The notes under the pieces are model-generated. The model saw only the letters and a program-made list of their open reading frames with translations, was not told the DNA's origin and searched no databases. Below are positions 53,377 to 61,853 of a DNA stretch of 64,000 bases, piece by piece (position 1 is the stretch's first letter; every line of letters begins with the position of its first letter). Source of the stretch: Dyadobacter sp. CY347 (GTDB taxonomy: Bacteria; Bacteroidota; Bacteroidia; Cytophagales; Spirosomataceae); NCBI RefSeq assembly GCF_021502655.1, contig NZ_JAKFFT010000006.1:1-64000 (forward strand), in the 5' to 3' direction. Made by a program: the position numbers and the translations under genes.

Positions 53377-54675
53377 ATGCCTAAATATCTTTCTATCGGT
53401 TTGAGCATTGCTATCTTTTTGGTCTTCTGCGTGACGCTTTTCACGAACACGCTCAACATCCCTTCTTTCGACGACTACGACACGACCATAGGATTCATCA
53501 AACGCATCTTTTTTGACGATTATACAGCAAAAGGAAAAGTTGAAATCCTGTTTGGAAGACATAATGAGCATAGGATCATCATCACAAGGCTCGCCGCGGC
53601 TGCCTATTTCAGCATTTTTCACCAGGTTGATTTTGCCAATCTTGTGTTTTTTCAAAACCTGATGCTGATCGGATTCTTCGTTTTAATGTTGGTCATTATG
53701 AACGAAAACAGGCTGCTATATGCCGAAAGCATCCTTTTTGCTTCGGTATTTTTGTTCAGTCTGGCGTTTTGGCAGGTTTCATTTTACTACTGGGCCGGAA
53801 GTCAGCATTATGCGGTTTTTCTTTTCTGTTTTCTAAGCTTTTATCTGCTTAACAAATCGCAAACCATCAAAAGCAGGTATTTTTTTCTGGCAGTCCTTGC
53901 CGTAATTATTGCTGTGTTTTCTTTTGGAAACGGGTTTCTGGGCTTGCTTTTGGGCGCATTTATGCTTTTGGTTCAAAAGAAATGGCCTCAACTGTTTGCC
54001 TGGACTGGGATTTCTGCTGTGTTGCTATGGATCACATTTGTACTCGGCGCGCAGGTCGTTGTCAAACGCGACATTCCTTTCAACATCGATTGGATGAAAA
54101 GTCTGCTCCTGACTTTTCTGGGAAGCTTCGTTTACATTAACCCCGGAGCGAATGATTATATCAACATTTATATCTGCATGATTATCGGAACAACCGTTCT
54201 GTTTGTCTGGATATGGTTGTTTTTCAAAGGTTACCCGCGTCGAAACCCGCTGTTGTATTGCATGCTCTCCATGCCCATTCTTACCGGTTTCATCATTTCT
54301 GTTTCAAGGTTTGAATATCAGTCCGGTGGTGGTGTGGCGCCGCGCTATATGTTTTTCACGGCGACCATTCCCGTGATCCTGATGCTTATTTTTCTGGATC
54401 TTAAAATATTGCGGATCAGGCATTTGCGGTTGCTAGCCTGGGCGGGCGTGCTGCTTTGGGGAGTTGTTTTTTTTCAGAACCGGAAGGCACTGCGGGAAAT
54501 GAATAAAGATCTGGTTCAAAGAGTGATTGCCTGGGAGAGTGATCCTGAAACGCGCCTTATTCACTTTAATGAAGCAAAACCTGCCTCTGAGTCACTGAAA
54601 TGGGCCATTGACCATAAAGTGGTTCGGATTCCGGAGTTAAATGAATTCCGGGAAACTGAAACCGTTCCAAATTGA
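53377..54675 (+). CDS. Polytopic membrane protein in a glycosyltransferase locus
   Basis: The 432-residue product has about ten hydrophobic segments, starting with MPKYLSIGLSIAIFLVFCVT. The first periplasmic loop contains SFDDYDTTIGFIKR and GRHNEHRIIITRLA, a pattern seen in GT-C-like and O-antigen-related membrane proteins, but no family was fixed. The frame begins at a TTG at 53359, and ATG 53377 was chosen. The next two genes are a GT2 and a DUF5672 protein, so a part in glycan assembly is likely. Confidence 0.65.
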   Translation: MPKYLSIGLSIAIFLVFCVTLFTNTLNIPSFDDYDTTIGFIKRIFFDDYTAKGKVEILFGRHNEHRIIITRLAAAAYFSIFHQVDFANLVFFQNLMLIGFFVLMLVIMNENRLLYAESILFASVFLFSLAFWQVSFYYWAGSQHYAVFLFCFLSFYLLNKSQTIKSRYFFLAVLAVIIAVFSFGNGFLGLLLGAFMLLVQKKWPQLFAWTGISAVLLWITFVLGAQVVVKRDIPFNIDWMKSLLLTFLGSFVYINPGANDYINIYICMIIGTTVLFVWIWLFFKGYPRRNPLLYCMLSMPILTGFIISVSRFEYQSGGGVAPRYMFFTATIPVILMLIFLDLKILRIRHLRLLAWAGVLLWGVVFFQNRKALREMNKDLVQRVIAWESDPETRLIHFNEAKPASESLKWAIDHKVVRIPELNEFRETETVPN

Positions 54676-54744
54676 GGTTGCAGTTGTGGATAGTGTAAAT
54701 TGACTGCTAACTTGCAGCGTTTTTAAATTCATTTGCAGATTTTT

Positions 54745-55722
54745 ATGATTTCAGTGGCTTTGTGTACTTACAACGGGGCAAAATATTTGTCCGAGCAGTT
54801 GAAGAGCATTGCTGATCAGACACTGCCGGTTGATGAGTTGGTTGTTTGTGATGACAGGTCGAAAGATAATACCATTGAAATTATCAAATCTTTTGCCGCA
54901 GAAAGTGCTTTCCCGGTTCACATTCATATTAATGAAACGAACCTGGGCTCCACCAAAAATTTCGAGAAATGCCTTTCCCTATGCACCGGAGACCTCATTT
55001 TCCTATGCGATCAGGACGATAAATGGCGGCCCGATCGCGTTCAAAAGCAGGCAGATTACCTGAATGCACATCCCGATAAAGACGCGGTTTTTTGCGACGC
55101 CATGAAAATGGATGACGATTCAAAGACCGTCGGCAGCACAATCTGGGAGGAAATTGAATTTGATTTTAAAAAGCAGGATAAGTGGAAAAATGGCCAGGCG
55201 CATGAAATCCTGTTTACTGGTTTTATTGTCACAGGCGCCACCTTAGCCATCAGAAAATCGAGTCTGGCGAGGCTAATGCCATTTCCCACCAATGTCCCCG
55301 ACCTCATTCACGACGCCTGGATGGCTATGGTGCTGAGCCTCGAAGGCAAAATTGATTTCATTCCCGAAACGCTGATTTACTATCGCATCCATGCCAGCCA
55401 GCAAGTTGGTTTTGGGAATAAAGTGGATAAAGTCCAGCTCAAAGACCGGCTGAAACGCGACCGCAACAAGAAATTAATCCCATTAAAAGAAAAAGGTGAG
55501 AAACTGCTCGGCATGTACAGGCTGTTGCAAGCGCTTCCATTTGTGCCGCAGGAAAAATTAATGAAGCTGGATCTCGCACAAAAGCATTTTTTCAAACGCG
55601 CAGCATTGCCGGATAACCGGCTTTTACGTCTTCCCACAGTTGTAGGCCACATCATTCAGGGACATTATCGTTTCAGCAGCAAAGATTGGTGGTTGCCGGC
55701 GATGGGCGATTTATTCGAATAA
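54745..55722 (+). CDS. Family 2 glycosyltransferase
   Basis: The product has 325 residues, with ISVALCTYNGAKYLSEQLKS and VVCDDRSKDNTIEII as the nucleotide-sugar half and FLCDQDDKWRPDRV as the DxD metal site. This is the pattern of rhamnosyltransferase-like GT2 enzymes. The frame opens at a TTG at 54733; ATG 54745 (MISVALCTYNG) is the usual start. The next gene starts 14 nt after the stop, so they are coupled. The sugar is not identifiable. Confidence 0.92.
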   Translation: MISVALCTYNGAKYLSEQLKSIADQTLPVDELVVCDDRSKDNTIEIIKSFAAESAFPVHIHINETNLGSTKNFEKCLSLCTGDLIFLCDQDDKWRPDRVQKQADYLNAHPDKDAVFCDAMKMDDDSKTVGSTIWEEIEFDFKKQDKWKNGQAHEILFTGFIVTGATLAIRKSSLARLMPFPTNVPDLIHDAWMAMVLSLEGKIDFIPETLIYYRIHASQQVGFGNKVDKVQLKDRLKRDRNKKLIPLKEKGEKLLGMYRLLQALPFVPQEKLMKLDLAQKHFFKRAALPDNRLLRLPTVVGHIIQGHYRFSSKDWWLPAMGDLFE

Positions 55723-55736
55723 AAGATCAGGTTATA

Positions 55737-56495
55737 GTGAAATCAAGCAAATCAAAATCCTCCGTTGCGGTCGTCATTCCGGTTTATAAATCGGCGATGA
55801 ATGAGAATGAAAAGCTGTCATTGAAGCAATGCATGAAGGTTTTGGGAAAATATCCCATCAAGATCGTAAAGCCGGAAAGCCTGGATTTGAATGCTGTAAC
55901 AGAGGTATACCCGAACATTGAGCTAATCAGCTTCGATGACGCATTTTTCAAAGACATTGCAGCCTATAACCGATTAATGATCTCCATTGATTTTTACAAA
56001 AAATTTCTTTCCTACGAATACATACTGATCTATCAGCTAGACGCTTACGTTTTCCAGGATTCACTTTTAGAATGGTGTGCAAAAGGTTTTGATTACGTAG
56101 GAGCTCCGTCGCTGCACATGCCCGAGCTCGACGCTTTACAGGCAGAATCTTACCAGCAATTTGCGGATGCACTCTCAACCCACCGCGTCGTGTTTAACGG
56201 CGGGCTGTCGTTAAGGCGTATTCCGGCCATTATCCGCTATTTGAAGATCTATAATGCGGTTTATCCAGCTTGGCTAGGGAATGAGGATATGCTTTTTTCG
56301 CAGGAGGCAACGCGGTTGATCCCTATGAAATTATTTTTGAAACTTCCTTCCTGGCATGAAGCGTTGGGTTTTGCTTTTGAGAAAAGCCCGGCTGCCACTT
56401 ATGAGATCACGCAGCGTAAACTGCCCTTCGGATGCCACGCCTGGGAGCGTTATGATCCGCAATTCTGGTCCACTTTTATTTCTGAAAATCAATAG
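55737..56495 (+). CDS. DUF5672 domain protein (glycosyltransferase-like)
   Basis: The 252-residue product has VAVVIPVYKSAMNENEKLSL and KPESLDLNAV near the start, YILIYQLDAYVFQDSL with a DxD-like element and FDYVGAPSLHMP in the middle, then FNGGLSLRRIPAII. These match DUF5672, a glycosyltransferase-like family seen in polysaccharide loci. No ATG fits the start: a GTG at 55737 (VKSSKSKSSVAVV) is the best candidate, while the TTG at 55686 would overlap the GT2 gene. Confidence 0.8.
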   Translation: MKSSKSKSSVAVVIPVYKSAMNENEKLSLKQCMKVLGKYPIKIVKPESLDLNAVTEVYPNIELISFDDAFFKDIAAYNRLMISIDFYKKFLSYEYILIYQLDAYVFQDSLLEWCAKGFDYVGAPSLHMPELDALQAESYQQFADALSTHRVVFNGGLSLRRIPAIIRYLKIYNAVYPAWLGNEDMLFSQEATRLIPMKLFLKLPSWHEALGFAFEKSPAATYEITQRKLPFGCHAWERYDPQFWSTFISENQ

Positions 56496-56582
56496 GTTAC
56501 ATTGTTTAACAAATTTTAACAAACTATCAGGAATGTTAGGACGTTCTTGCAGTGAGTTTTAAAAAGTTAAAAATGTAATGTC

Positions 56583-57656
56583 ATGAATTTCAAAGTGCTT
56601 TTGGCAGGAGCGATTGCCATTGTATTTTCATTCAGTCCGGGTTTTGCACAGATTACGAATAACCCGAAGGTTGAGGAGCAGTCTGTGCCATATGTGAAAA
56701 TTAAGCGTGTGGAGCTTACGGACGAGCAGACGATCATTCATTTTCGGTTCGTTGAAAAAAGATCCACTCAGGTAATGCCGCGCAATCTTCCTTTTCCTAT
56801 TCCCCGGCAACAGCAGCAACAATTTCAACAGCCTAGTGCAGGATCCATCTGGCTCGATCCAGAGACCAGGTTATATAAGCCGGGTGAAATAGATGTAAAG
56901 TTCAAATTCATCAGGGCTGATAACATTCCAACCTCGGGCGGAAAGGAAATAATGCCGGGCGATACGGTCAATTTTGTGGCTTATTTTGAGCGACTGGATC
57001 CGGGAATTGAAGTTTTTGATTTTTACGAAGGTCGGAGCACAGGCGGCGGCCAGACGTGGAATTTTTATGGGATACACATTAAAAACCCATTGAAAAAAGA
57101 TGCGAAAACGCCGCAAACCACTGCAAAGGCAGATAAACCATTAAAAAAGCCGGTTCAGCCAGCACCGGCAGCCAAACCAAAAGTTGCCGAAAAACCGAAG
57201 CCAGTTGAAAAGCCTGCCGAAGCCGAAAAGCCGGTTGAAGCTGAACAGCCAATTGAAGCTGAAAAATCAGAAAGTGCATTGAATAAGCTGAAAGCGGGTA
57301 AAGTCGCTGTGGGCGAGACGATTAGTTTGCCTAATGTCTATTTTGAAACCTCAAAAGTGGATTTGCTTCCCGAGTCATACGAAGAGCTTAACACGCTGGT
57401 CGACTTGCTGAAAGAAAGTGAAAGTATCAGGATCAGGGTGGAAGGGCACACGGATAATGTGGGTGATTTTGACAAAAACCTGGATCTGTCCAGAAAACGG
57501 GCAGAGTCGGTGCGGAGCTATTTAATTGAAAAAGGCATTGCTGCCGAACGGATCGAAGCGAAAGGCTACGGAGGCACCCGCCCATTGGCAAAAGGCACCT
57601 CCGAAGTTGAACGCAGCAAAAACAGAAGGGTTGAATTTGTAGTAACCCAAATGTAA
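56583..57656 (+). CDS. OmpA family protein with Pro/Lys/Glu-rich linker
   Basis: The 357-residue product has a signal peptide (FKVLLAGAIAIVFSFSPGFA), a beta-rich N-terminal domain (about 25-170), a repetitive linker of KPxEKPxEAEKP units (about 180-230), and a C-terminal OmpA peptidoglycan-binding domain with FETSKVDLLPES, VEGHTDNVGDFDKNLDLSRKR and RIEAKGYGGTRPL. The C-terminal domain holds outer-membrane or periplasmic proteins to the wall. It is followed 5 nt later by the convergent tpiA. Confidence 0.92.
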   Translation: MNFKVLLAGAIAIVFSFSPGFAQITNNPKVEEQSVPYVKIKRVELTDEQTIIHFRFVEKRSTQVMPRNLPFPIPRQQQQQFQQPSAGSIWLDPETRLYKPGEIDVKFKFIRADNIPTSGGKEIMPGDTVNFVAYFERLDPGIEVFDFYEGRSTGGGQTWNFYGIHIKNPLKKDAKTPQTTAKADKPLKKPVQPAPAAKPKVAEKPKPVEKPAEAEKPVEAEQPIEAEKSESALNKLKAGKVAVGETISLPNVYFETSKVDLLPESYEELNTLVDLLKESESIRIRVEGHTDNVGDFDKNLDLSRKRAESVRSYLIEKGIAAERIEAKGYGGTRPLAKGTSEVERSKNRRVEFVVTQM

Positions 57657-57661
57657 TGTGC

Positions 57662-58423
57662 TTATCTCGCCTTGATAATGTTTGTAAACTCCCTGGATTT
57701 CAAGGATGCGCCGCCAACAAGGCCGCCGTCGATGTCCGGGGAGCTGAATAATTCAGGAGCGCTGGCCGCTGTAACACTTCCACCGTAAAGGATTGAAATC
57801 TCCTCAGCAACATCTGCCCCATATTTAGATGCAAGGTGCTGACGTAAAGCCGCATGCATTTCCTGTGCCTGTTCCGCAGAAGCCGTTAAGCCCGTCCCGA
57901 TCGCCCAGATTGGTTCATAAGCAATGATCACCGAAAGCAATTGTTCCTCCGAAAGATGGAAAAGACTTTCCGTAATCTGGTTTTTTACAAAACCAATGTA
58001 ATCTTCATTCTGACGCTGATCTAATGACTCGCCGCAGCAGAAAATCGGTGAAACGCCGTTAGCCAAAGCTGTATTCACTTTTTCAGCCAAAACAGCATTG
58101 CTTTCATTGAAATATTGACGGCGCTCGCTGTGCCCGATCAGCACATATTCCACACCGATCGACTGCAACATTTGCGCAGAAATCTCTCCCGTATATGCAC
58201 CCGAGACCTTGTCTGAACAGTTTTGTGCAGCCAGGGCAAAATTCGGTGCGCTTTCCAGATATTTTTTGATAGTAGTAAGATAAATAGAAGGAGGGCAAAG
58301 GATCACTTTTACATCACTTTGAACCTCATCATTAGCCATATTTACGAGTTCCGAAGTCAGCGCAACTGCTTCATCCAGAACCTTGTTCATCTTCCAGTTA
58401 CCTGCAACAATTTTTTTTCGCAT
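57662..58423 (-). CDS. tpiA: Triosephosphate isomerase
   Basis: The glycolytic enzyme interconverts dihydroxyacetone phosphate and glyceraldehyde 3-phosphate. The 253-residue product shows AGNWKMNK (catalytic Lys), the catalytic His in IGHSERRQYF, and AYEPIWAIGTGLTA with the catalytic Glu. It starts MRKKIVAGNWKMNK. A TAATTTTG promoter box lies upstream. Confidence 0.97.
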   Translation of the reverse strand: MRKKIVAGNWKMNKVLDEAVALTSELVNMANDEVQSDVKVILCPPSIYLTTIKKYLESAPNFALAAQNCSDKVSGAYTGEISAQMLQSIGVEYVLIGHSERRQYFNESNAVLAEKVNTALANGVSPIFCCGESLDQRQNEDYIGFVKNQITESLFHLSEEQLLSVIIAYEPIWAIGTGLTASAEQAQEMHAALRQHLASKYGADVAEEISILYGGSVTAASAPELFSSPDIDGGLVGGASLKSREFTNIIKAR

Positions 58424-58462
58424 GAGAAAATTTTTATTGTGAAAAAACGCCTTTTAACGCAA

Positions 58463-58470
58463 CAAAATTA
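58463..58470 (-). promoter_or_regulatory. Bacteroidota -7 box for tpiA
   Basis: The minus strand reads TAATTTTG, 40 nt upstream of the tpiA ATG. Confidence 0.5.
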
Positions 58471-58711
58471 CCATAATTTCCTCATTTACATTATTATGAA
58501 GCAATGTTCTGAAAAATCACAAAAACTTTGCACATATAAAGAATTTTTTGTGTTTAATTGAGATAAAATGCACTAAATTTACTTAGATAACCGATAGCGT
58601 CGTTTACGGCACTTACTGTACACAGAGGATAATAAAGACAGAGTTAAGCCATTTATAATCAACGTGTTTCTAATGTTAATACCGGAGTTCAGAACTTAGA
58701 ATTTAAAGAAA
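58471..58711. other. Upstream region of the aspartyl protease gene
   Basis: No gene or RNA fold was recognised in this AT-rich stretch. A TAAATTTA at 58574 is one mismatch from the -7 box but has poor spacing. The promoter of the downstream gene was not fixed. Confidence 0.4.
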
Positions 58712-58718
58712 AAGGAGG
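58712..58718 (+). promoter_or_regulatory. Strong Shine-Dalgarno sequence
   Basis: AAGGAGG lies 5 nt before the ATG at 58724. Such a perfect anti-SD match is unusual in Bacteroidota, where SD pairing is weak, and it makes this start very secure. Confidence 0.7.
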
Positions 58719-58723
58719 CCACG

Positions 58724-59992
58724 ATGAAAACGTCTAAGTGGTTAGTTGTAGCGATTATACTTTTTACGAACAGCATATCATTTGCTAAAACAGAAGATGT
58801 ACTCCCCGTTTCAGAGGAAAAGTATGGCTACTTTCTAGATAAAAATCACAAATCCACCCGCATCCCTTTTGAACTGCATTCAAACCTGATCCTTTTGTAT
58901 GCAAAGATCAACGAAACCGATTCGCTCCGCTTCATTTTGGACACGGGAGTAAGCTCCATTATTATCACTGATCCCCACATCCTGAAACCGGACAAGCTCC
59001 GGCTAACGAGAAAAGTGAACCTGACCGGTGCCGGCGAAGGCAAAAGCATTTCCGCGCACGTTGCTATCGACAATAAATTTTCAATGGGCCGCCTCAAAGC
59101 CAATCACCAGAACATTGTAGTGCTGGAAGACGATTTTTTGAGGCTTTCTGAATATGTCGGTGTGCCCGTTCATGGGATTTTCGGCTACGAAATCTTCAAC
59201 AATTTTGTGGTTACGATTGATTTTTCGAAGAAGGAACTGATATTAATGCGCCCCGATAAATATCGCTACAAGACCAGAAAAGGCGATAAGCACCCGCTGA
59301 TCATTGAAGATACCAAGCCATTTACAGACGCCGTAACGCTTTTTGCCGACGGTCGCGAACACCCGATCCGTGTTTTGATCGATACAGGTGCGGGACATGC
59401 ACTGCTGCTCAACAATACGCCCAAGGAATCATTCAGACTTCCTGAAAAGGTGATCCGGGCGCAGTTGGGACGTGGCTTGAATGGTGTGATCAATGGCAAT
59501 CTGGGCCGGATTGATCGGTTAAGGCTGGGCAAGTACACGATGGACAACATTGTGGCGTCGTTTCCGGATAGCATTTCATTTGGCTCCAAACTTCGCGCGG
59601 GACAATCTCGCCAGGGGAACATTGGCTGCGAGTTGTTGCGCCGTTTTAAGGTAACCATGAATTATTCGCAAAGCTATATGGTGCTTAAACCGGTAAAAAG
59701 CCGGATGCGCGAGAAATTTGAGCACGATATGAGCGGGATGGAGATCCGTGCGGAGGGCATCGACCTGCGTTCTTACATTGTTAACCACATTGCCGACGAT
59801 TCGCCAGCATTGAAAGCCGGGCTTTTGGAAGGCGATCAATTGCTGTTCATCGACGACCATTCTGCTTCCGACATGAATGTGAGTGAAATTTACAAACTGT
59901 TGCAGCGCGGGGACGGCAGGAATATCGACTTGCTGGTGAAACGCAAAGGGGACATTTTCTTTACCCAAATTACCCTGAAAAGAATGATTTAG
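58724..59992 (+). CDS. Secreted double aspartyl protease domain protein with PDZ
   Basis: The 422-residue product has a signal peptide (WLVVAIILFTNSISFAK) and two retropepsin-like aspartyl protease half-sites: LRFILDTGVSSI with Asp73-Thr-Gly, and RVLIDTGAGHAL with Asp220-Thr-Gly. A C-terminal PDZ domain (about 345-420) contains DDSPALKAGLLEGDQLLFIDDHSA. The two DTG lobes could form one pepsin-like active site within a chain. The protein is probably periplasmic or outer-membrane associated. It has a strong SD sequence. Substrates are unknown. Confidence 0.9.
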   Translation: MKTSKWLVVAIILFTNSISFAKTEDVLPVSEEKYGYFLDKNHKSTRIPFELHSNLILLYAKINETDSLRFILDTGVSSIIITDPHILKPDKLRLTRKVNLTGAGEGKSISAHVAIDNKFSMGRLKANHQNIVVLEDDFLRLSEYVGVPVHGIFGYEIFNNFVVTIDFSKKELILMRPDKYRYKTRKGDKHPLIIEDTKPFTDAVTLFADGREHPIRVLIDTGAGHALLLNNTPKESFRLPEKVIRAQLGRGLNGVINGNLGRIDRLRLGKYTMDNIVASFPDSISFGSKLRAGQSRQGNIGCELLRRFKVTMNYSQSYMVLKPVKSRMREKFEHDMSGMEIRAEGIDLRSYIVNHIADDSPALKAGLLEGDQLLFIDDHSASDMNVSEIYKLLQRGDGRNIDLLVKRKGDIFFTQITLKRMI

Positions 59993-60031
59993 TTTACTTT
60001 TAAGCCAAATTAATCAAATACGCGGCTTAAC

Positions 60032-60688
60032 TTGGAACGCCTCATCGTAACCGAAGACGGTTCACATTCGCTGTATAGTCCAGAGTACAATCAGCAATAT
60101 CATTCATTACAAGGTGCGCTTGTTGAAGCAGAGCACATTTATATCAATCTGGGCCTGCGTCCGTTGCTCGAAAGAGCGGAGACAACGATCCGGGTTTTTG
60201 AAATGGGTTTCGGAACAGGATTAAATGCTTTCCTAACCTGGAAACTGGCCGATTTACTTCAAAAAAATATTTACTACGTCGCAGTTGAAGCCTTTCCCGT
60301 TACGCGGGATGAGGCTTTTTCTTTGAATTACGCAGCATTAACCGGCCACTCCGGCTTCATGGAGCTGCACGACTGTCCCTGGTCCGCCGATTGTGCACTT
60401 TCCGAAAACCTTACATTGCGAAAAGAGCATTTGCGGCTCGAAGATTTTATAACAACCGAAAAGTTTGATGTTATTTACTACGATGCATTCGATCCGAGAG
60501 CGCAGCCGGAACTGTGGACTGCCGAAATATTTTCGCAAATAGCAGCCCAAACGCGCCAGGGCGGCGTATTGGTAACGTACTCTTCCAAAGGAATTGTGAA
60601 ACGTGCATTACGGGCAGCCGGTTTTGAAGTACAACGGCACAAGGGACCGGGGCGTAAAACACACGTTTTGAAAGCAATAAAAATTTAA
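60032..60688 (+). CDS. mnmD: tRNA 5-methylaminomethyl-2-thiouridine methyltransferase MnmD
   Basis: MnmD is a stand-alone methyltransferase, homologous to the methyltransferase half of MnmC, that modifies U34 of some tRNAs. The 218-residue product has [21 protein letters not shown], the SAM site [16 protein letters not shown] and [18 protein letters not shown]. The start is TTG at 60032; an upstream in-frame stop and the lack of an ATG support it, and it matches the family N-terminus. It lies 39 nt after the aspartyl protease gene and 14 nt before gmhA. Confidence 0.92.
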   Translation: MERLIVTEDGSHSLYSPEYNQQYHSLQGALVEAEHIYINLGLRPLLERAETTIRVFEMGFGTGLNAFLTWKLADLLQKNIYYVAVEAFPVTRDEAFSLNYAALTGHSGFMELHDCPWSADCALSENLTLRKEHLRLEDFITTEKFDVIYYDAFDPRAQPELWTAEIFSQIAAQTRQGGVLVTYSSKGIVKRALRAAGFEVQRHKGPGRKTHVLKAIKI

Positions 60689-60702
60689 AAATCTCACTAG
60701 AA

Positions 60703-61287
60703 ATGGATTATCAAAGCATTATTAGCCAGGAATTAAAAGAAGCACAAACGGTTTTAGACCAGTTTTTGAATGATCCGATACAAATTGAAAAAATAGAAAA
60801 TGCGGCGCGTTTGATGTCCGATGCAATTCTTGCCAATGGAAAGATCATTTCCTGCGGAAACGGCGGCTCACATTGCGACGCCATGCATTTTGCCGAAGAA
60901 CTTACCGGCCGTTACAGGGATAACCGCCGTTCCCTGCCAGCGATCGCCATTTCCGATGTGAGTCATTTGAGCTGCGTGAGCAATGATTATGGTTATGAAT
61001 ATGTGTTTTCAAGATTTATTGAAGGCTTGGGGCAGCCAGGCGACGTGCTTTTTGGACTAAGCACCAGCGGCAATTCGGCCAACATTATCAAAGCCGTCGA
61101 GGCAGCAAGGGCGAAGGGGATGAAAGTGATCATTATGTCGGGAAAAGATGGCGGGAAACTGGCCGGAGCAGCCGACATTGAAATCCGCGTCCCGCACTTT
61201 GGCTACGCCGACCGCATTCAGGAAATCCACATTAAGGTGATCCATATTTTCATGCTTTTGATTGAAAAAATGGTTTTGCAGGAATAA
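60703..61287 (+). CDS. gmhA: D-sedoheptulose 7-phosphate isomerase (SIS domain)
   Basis: GmhA converts sedoheptulose 7-phosphate to D-glycero-D-manno-heptose 7-phosphate, the first step of ADP-heptose for lipopolysaccharide. The 194-residue product has the SIS-domain elements [41 protein letters not shown] and [19 protein letters not shown]. The absence of an adjacent gmhB or hldE means the specific isomerase call is by similarity. Confidence 0.9.
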   Translation: MDYQSIISQELKEAQTVLDQFLNDPIQIEKIENAARLMSDAILANGKIISCGNGGSHCDAMHFAEELTGRYRDNRRSLPAIAISDVSHLSCVSNDYGYEYVFSRFIEGLGQPGDVLFGLSTSGNSANIIKAVEAARAKGMKVIIMSGKDGGKLAGAADIEIRVPHFGYADRIQEIHIKVIHIFMLLIEKMVLQE

Positions 61288-61326
61288 TTAGGCTATATTA
61301 TCCTTGCACACCAATCCCCAATTGAA

Positions 61327-61764
61327 ATGAATGTACGTCCTTCTGCCATTATTTTAAAAGATAGTCACATCCTTACTTTGCGTTATTGCTATGGAGATCA
61401 GGATGTTTATGCACTGCCCGGTGGAAATCCTGATCCTGGTGAGAGCCTTAACGCAGCGCTTAGTCGGGAATTAAATGAGGAATTAGGGGTGATGTCAGAT
61501 ATTAATGAAATGATAATTTGCGGGGAAGTGATATGGGAGGAAGTTCAAAAAGAAACGCTGCATATCGTTTTTCACACAAAAATAACAGGGAAACCAACAT
61601 TAAATCCGGCCGAAACAACGGCACAGGAACTCGTTTGGCTGCCAATCGAGGATTTGGACAAAAATTTACTATACCCAAATGTTGGAAAGCAAATCCAGGA
61701 CTTTGCTACAATGTTAACTCCATCGGGTCACATAGGCGTTATTGACCAGCCTTATATCAAATAA
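61327..61764 (+). CDS. Nudix hydrolase
   Basis: The 145-residue product has the Nudix box GGNPDPGESLNAALSRELNEELGV, fitting the GX5EX7REUXEEXGU pattern, at about 31-53 and preceded by RYCYGDQDVYALP. Such enzymes split nucleoside diphosphates linked to X, such as dinucleotides or NDP-sugars. It lies 39 nt after gmhA, so it may be cotranscribed. The substrate is not evident. Confidence 0.87.
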   Translation: MNVRPSAIILKDSHILTLRYCYGDQDVYALPGGNPDPGESLNAALSRELNEELGVMSDINEMIICGEVIWEEVQKETLHIVFHTKITGKPTLNPAETTAQELVWLPIEDLDKNLLYPNVGKQIQDFATMLTPSGHIGVIDQPYIK

Positions 61765-61822
61765 TCGGATTTCAGATTTTCCCTATATTTTCTCTTCGTT
61801 TCTATAAAAGAGAAACATAGCG

Positions 61823-61830
61823 TACTTTTG
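61823..61830 (+). promoter_or_regulatory. Bacteroidota -7 box for the SNF2-type gene
   Basis: TACTTTTG lies 23 nt upstream of the ATG at 61854. A TTTC at 61798 is a possible -33 element with a 21-nt spacer. Confidence 0.5.
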
Positions 61831-61853
61831 CATTTTAAATGGCAGCAGGGTAA

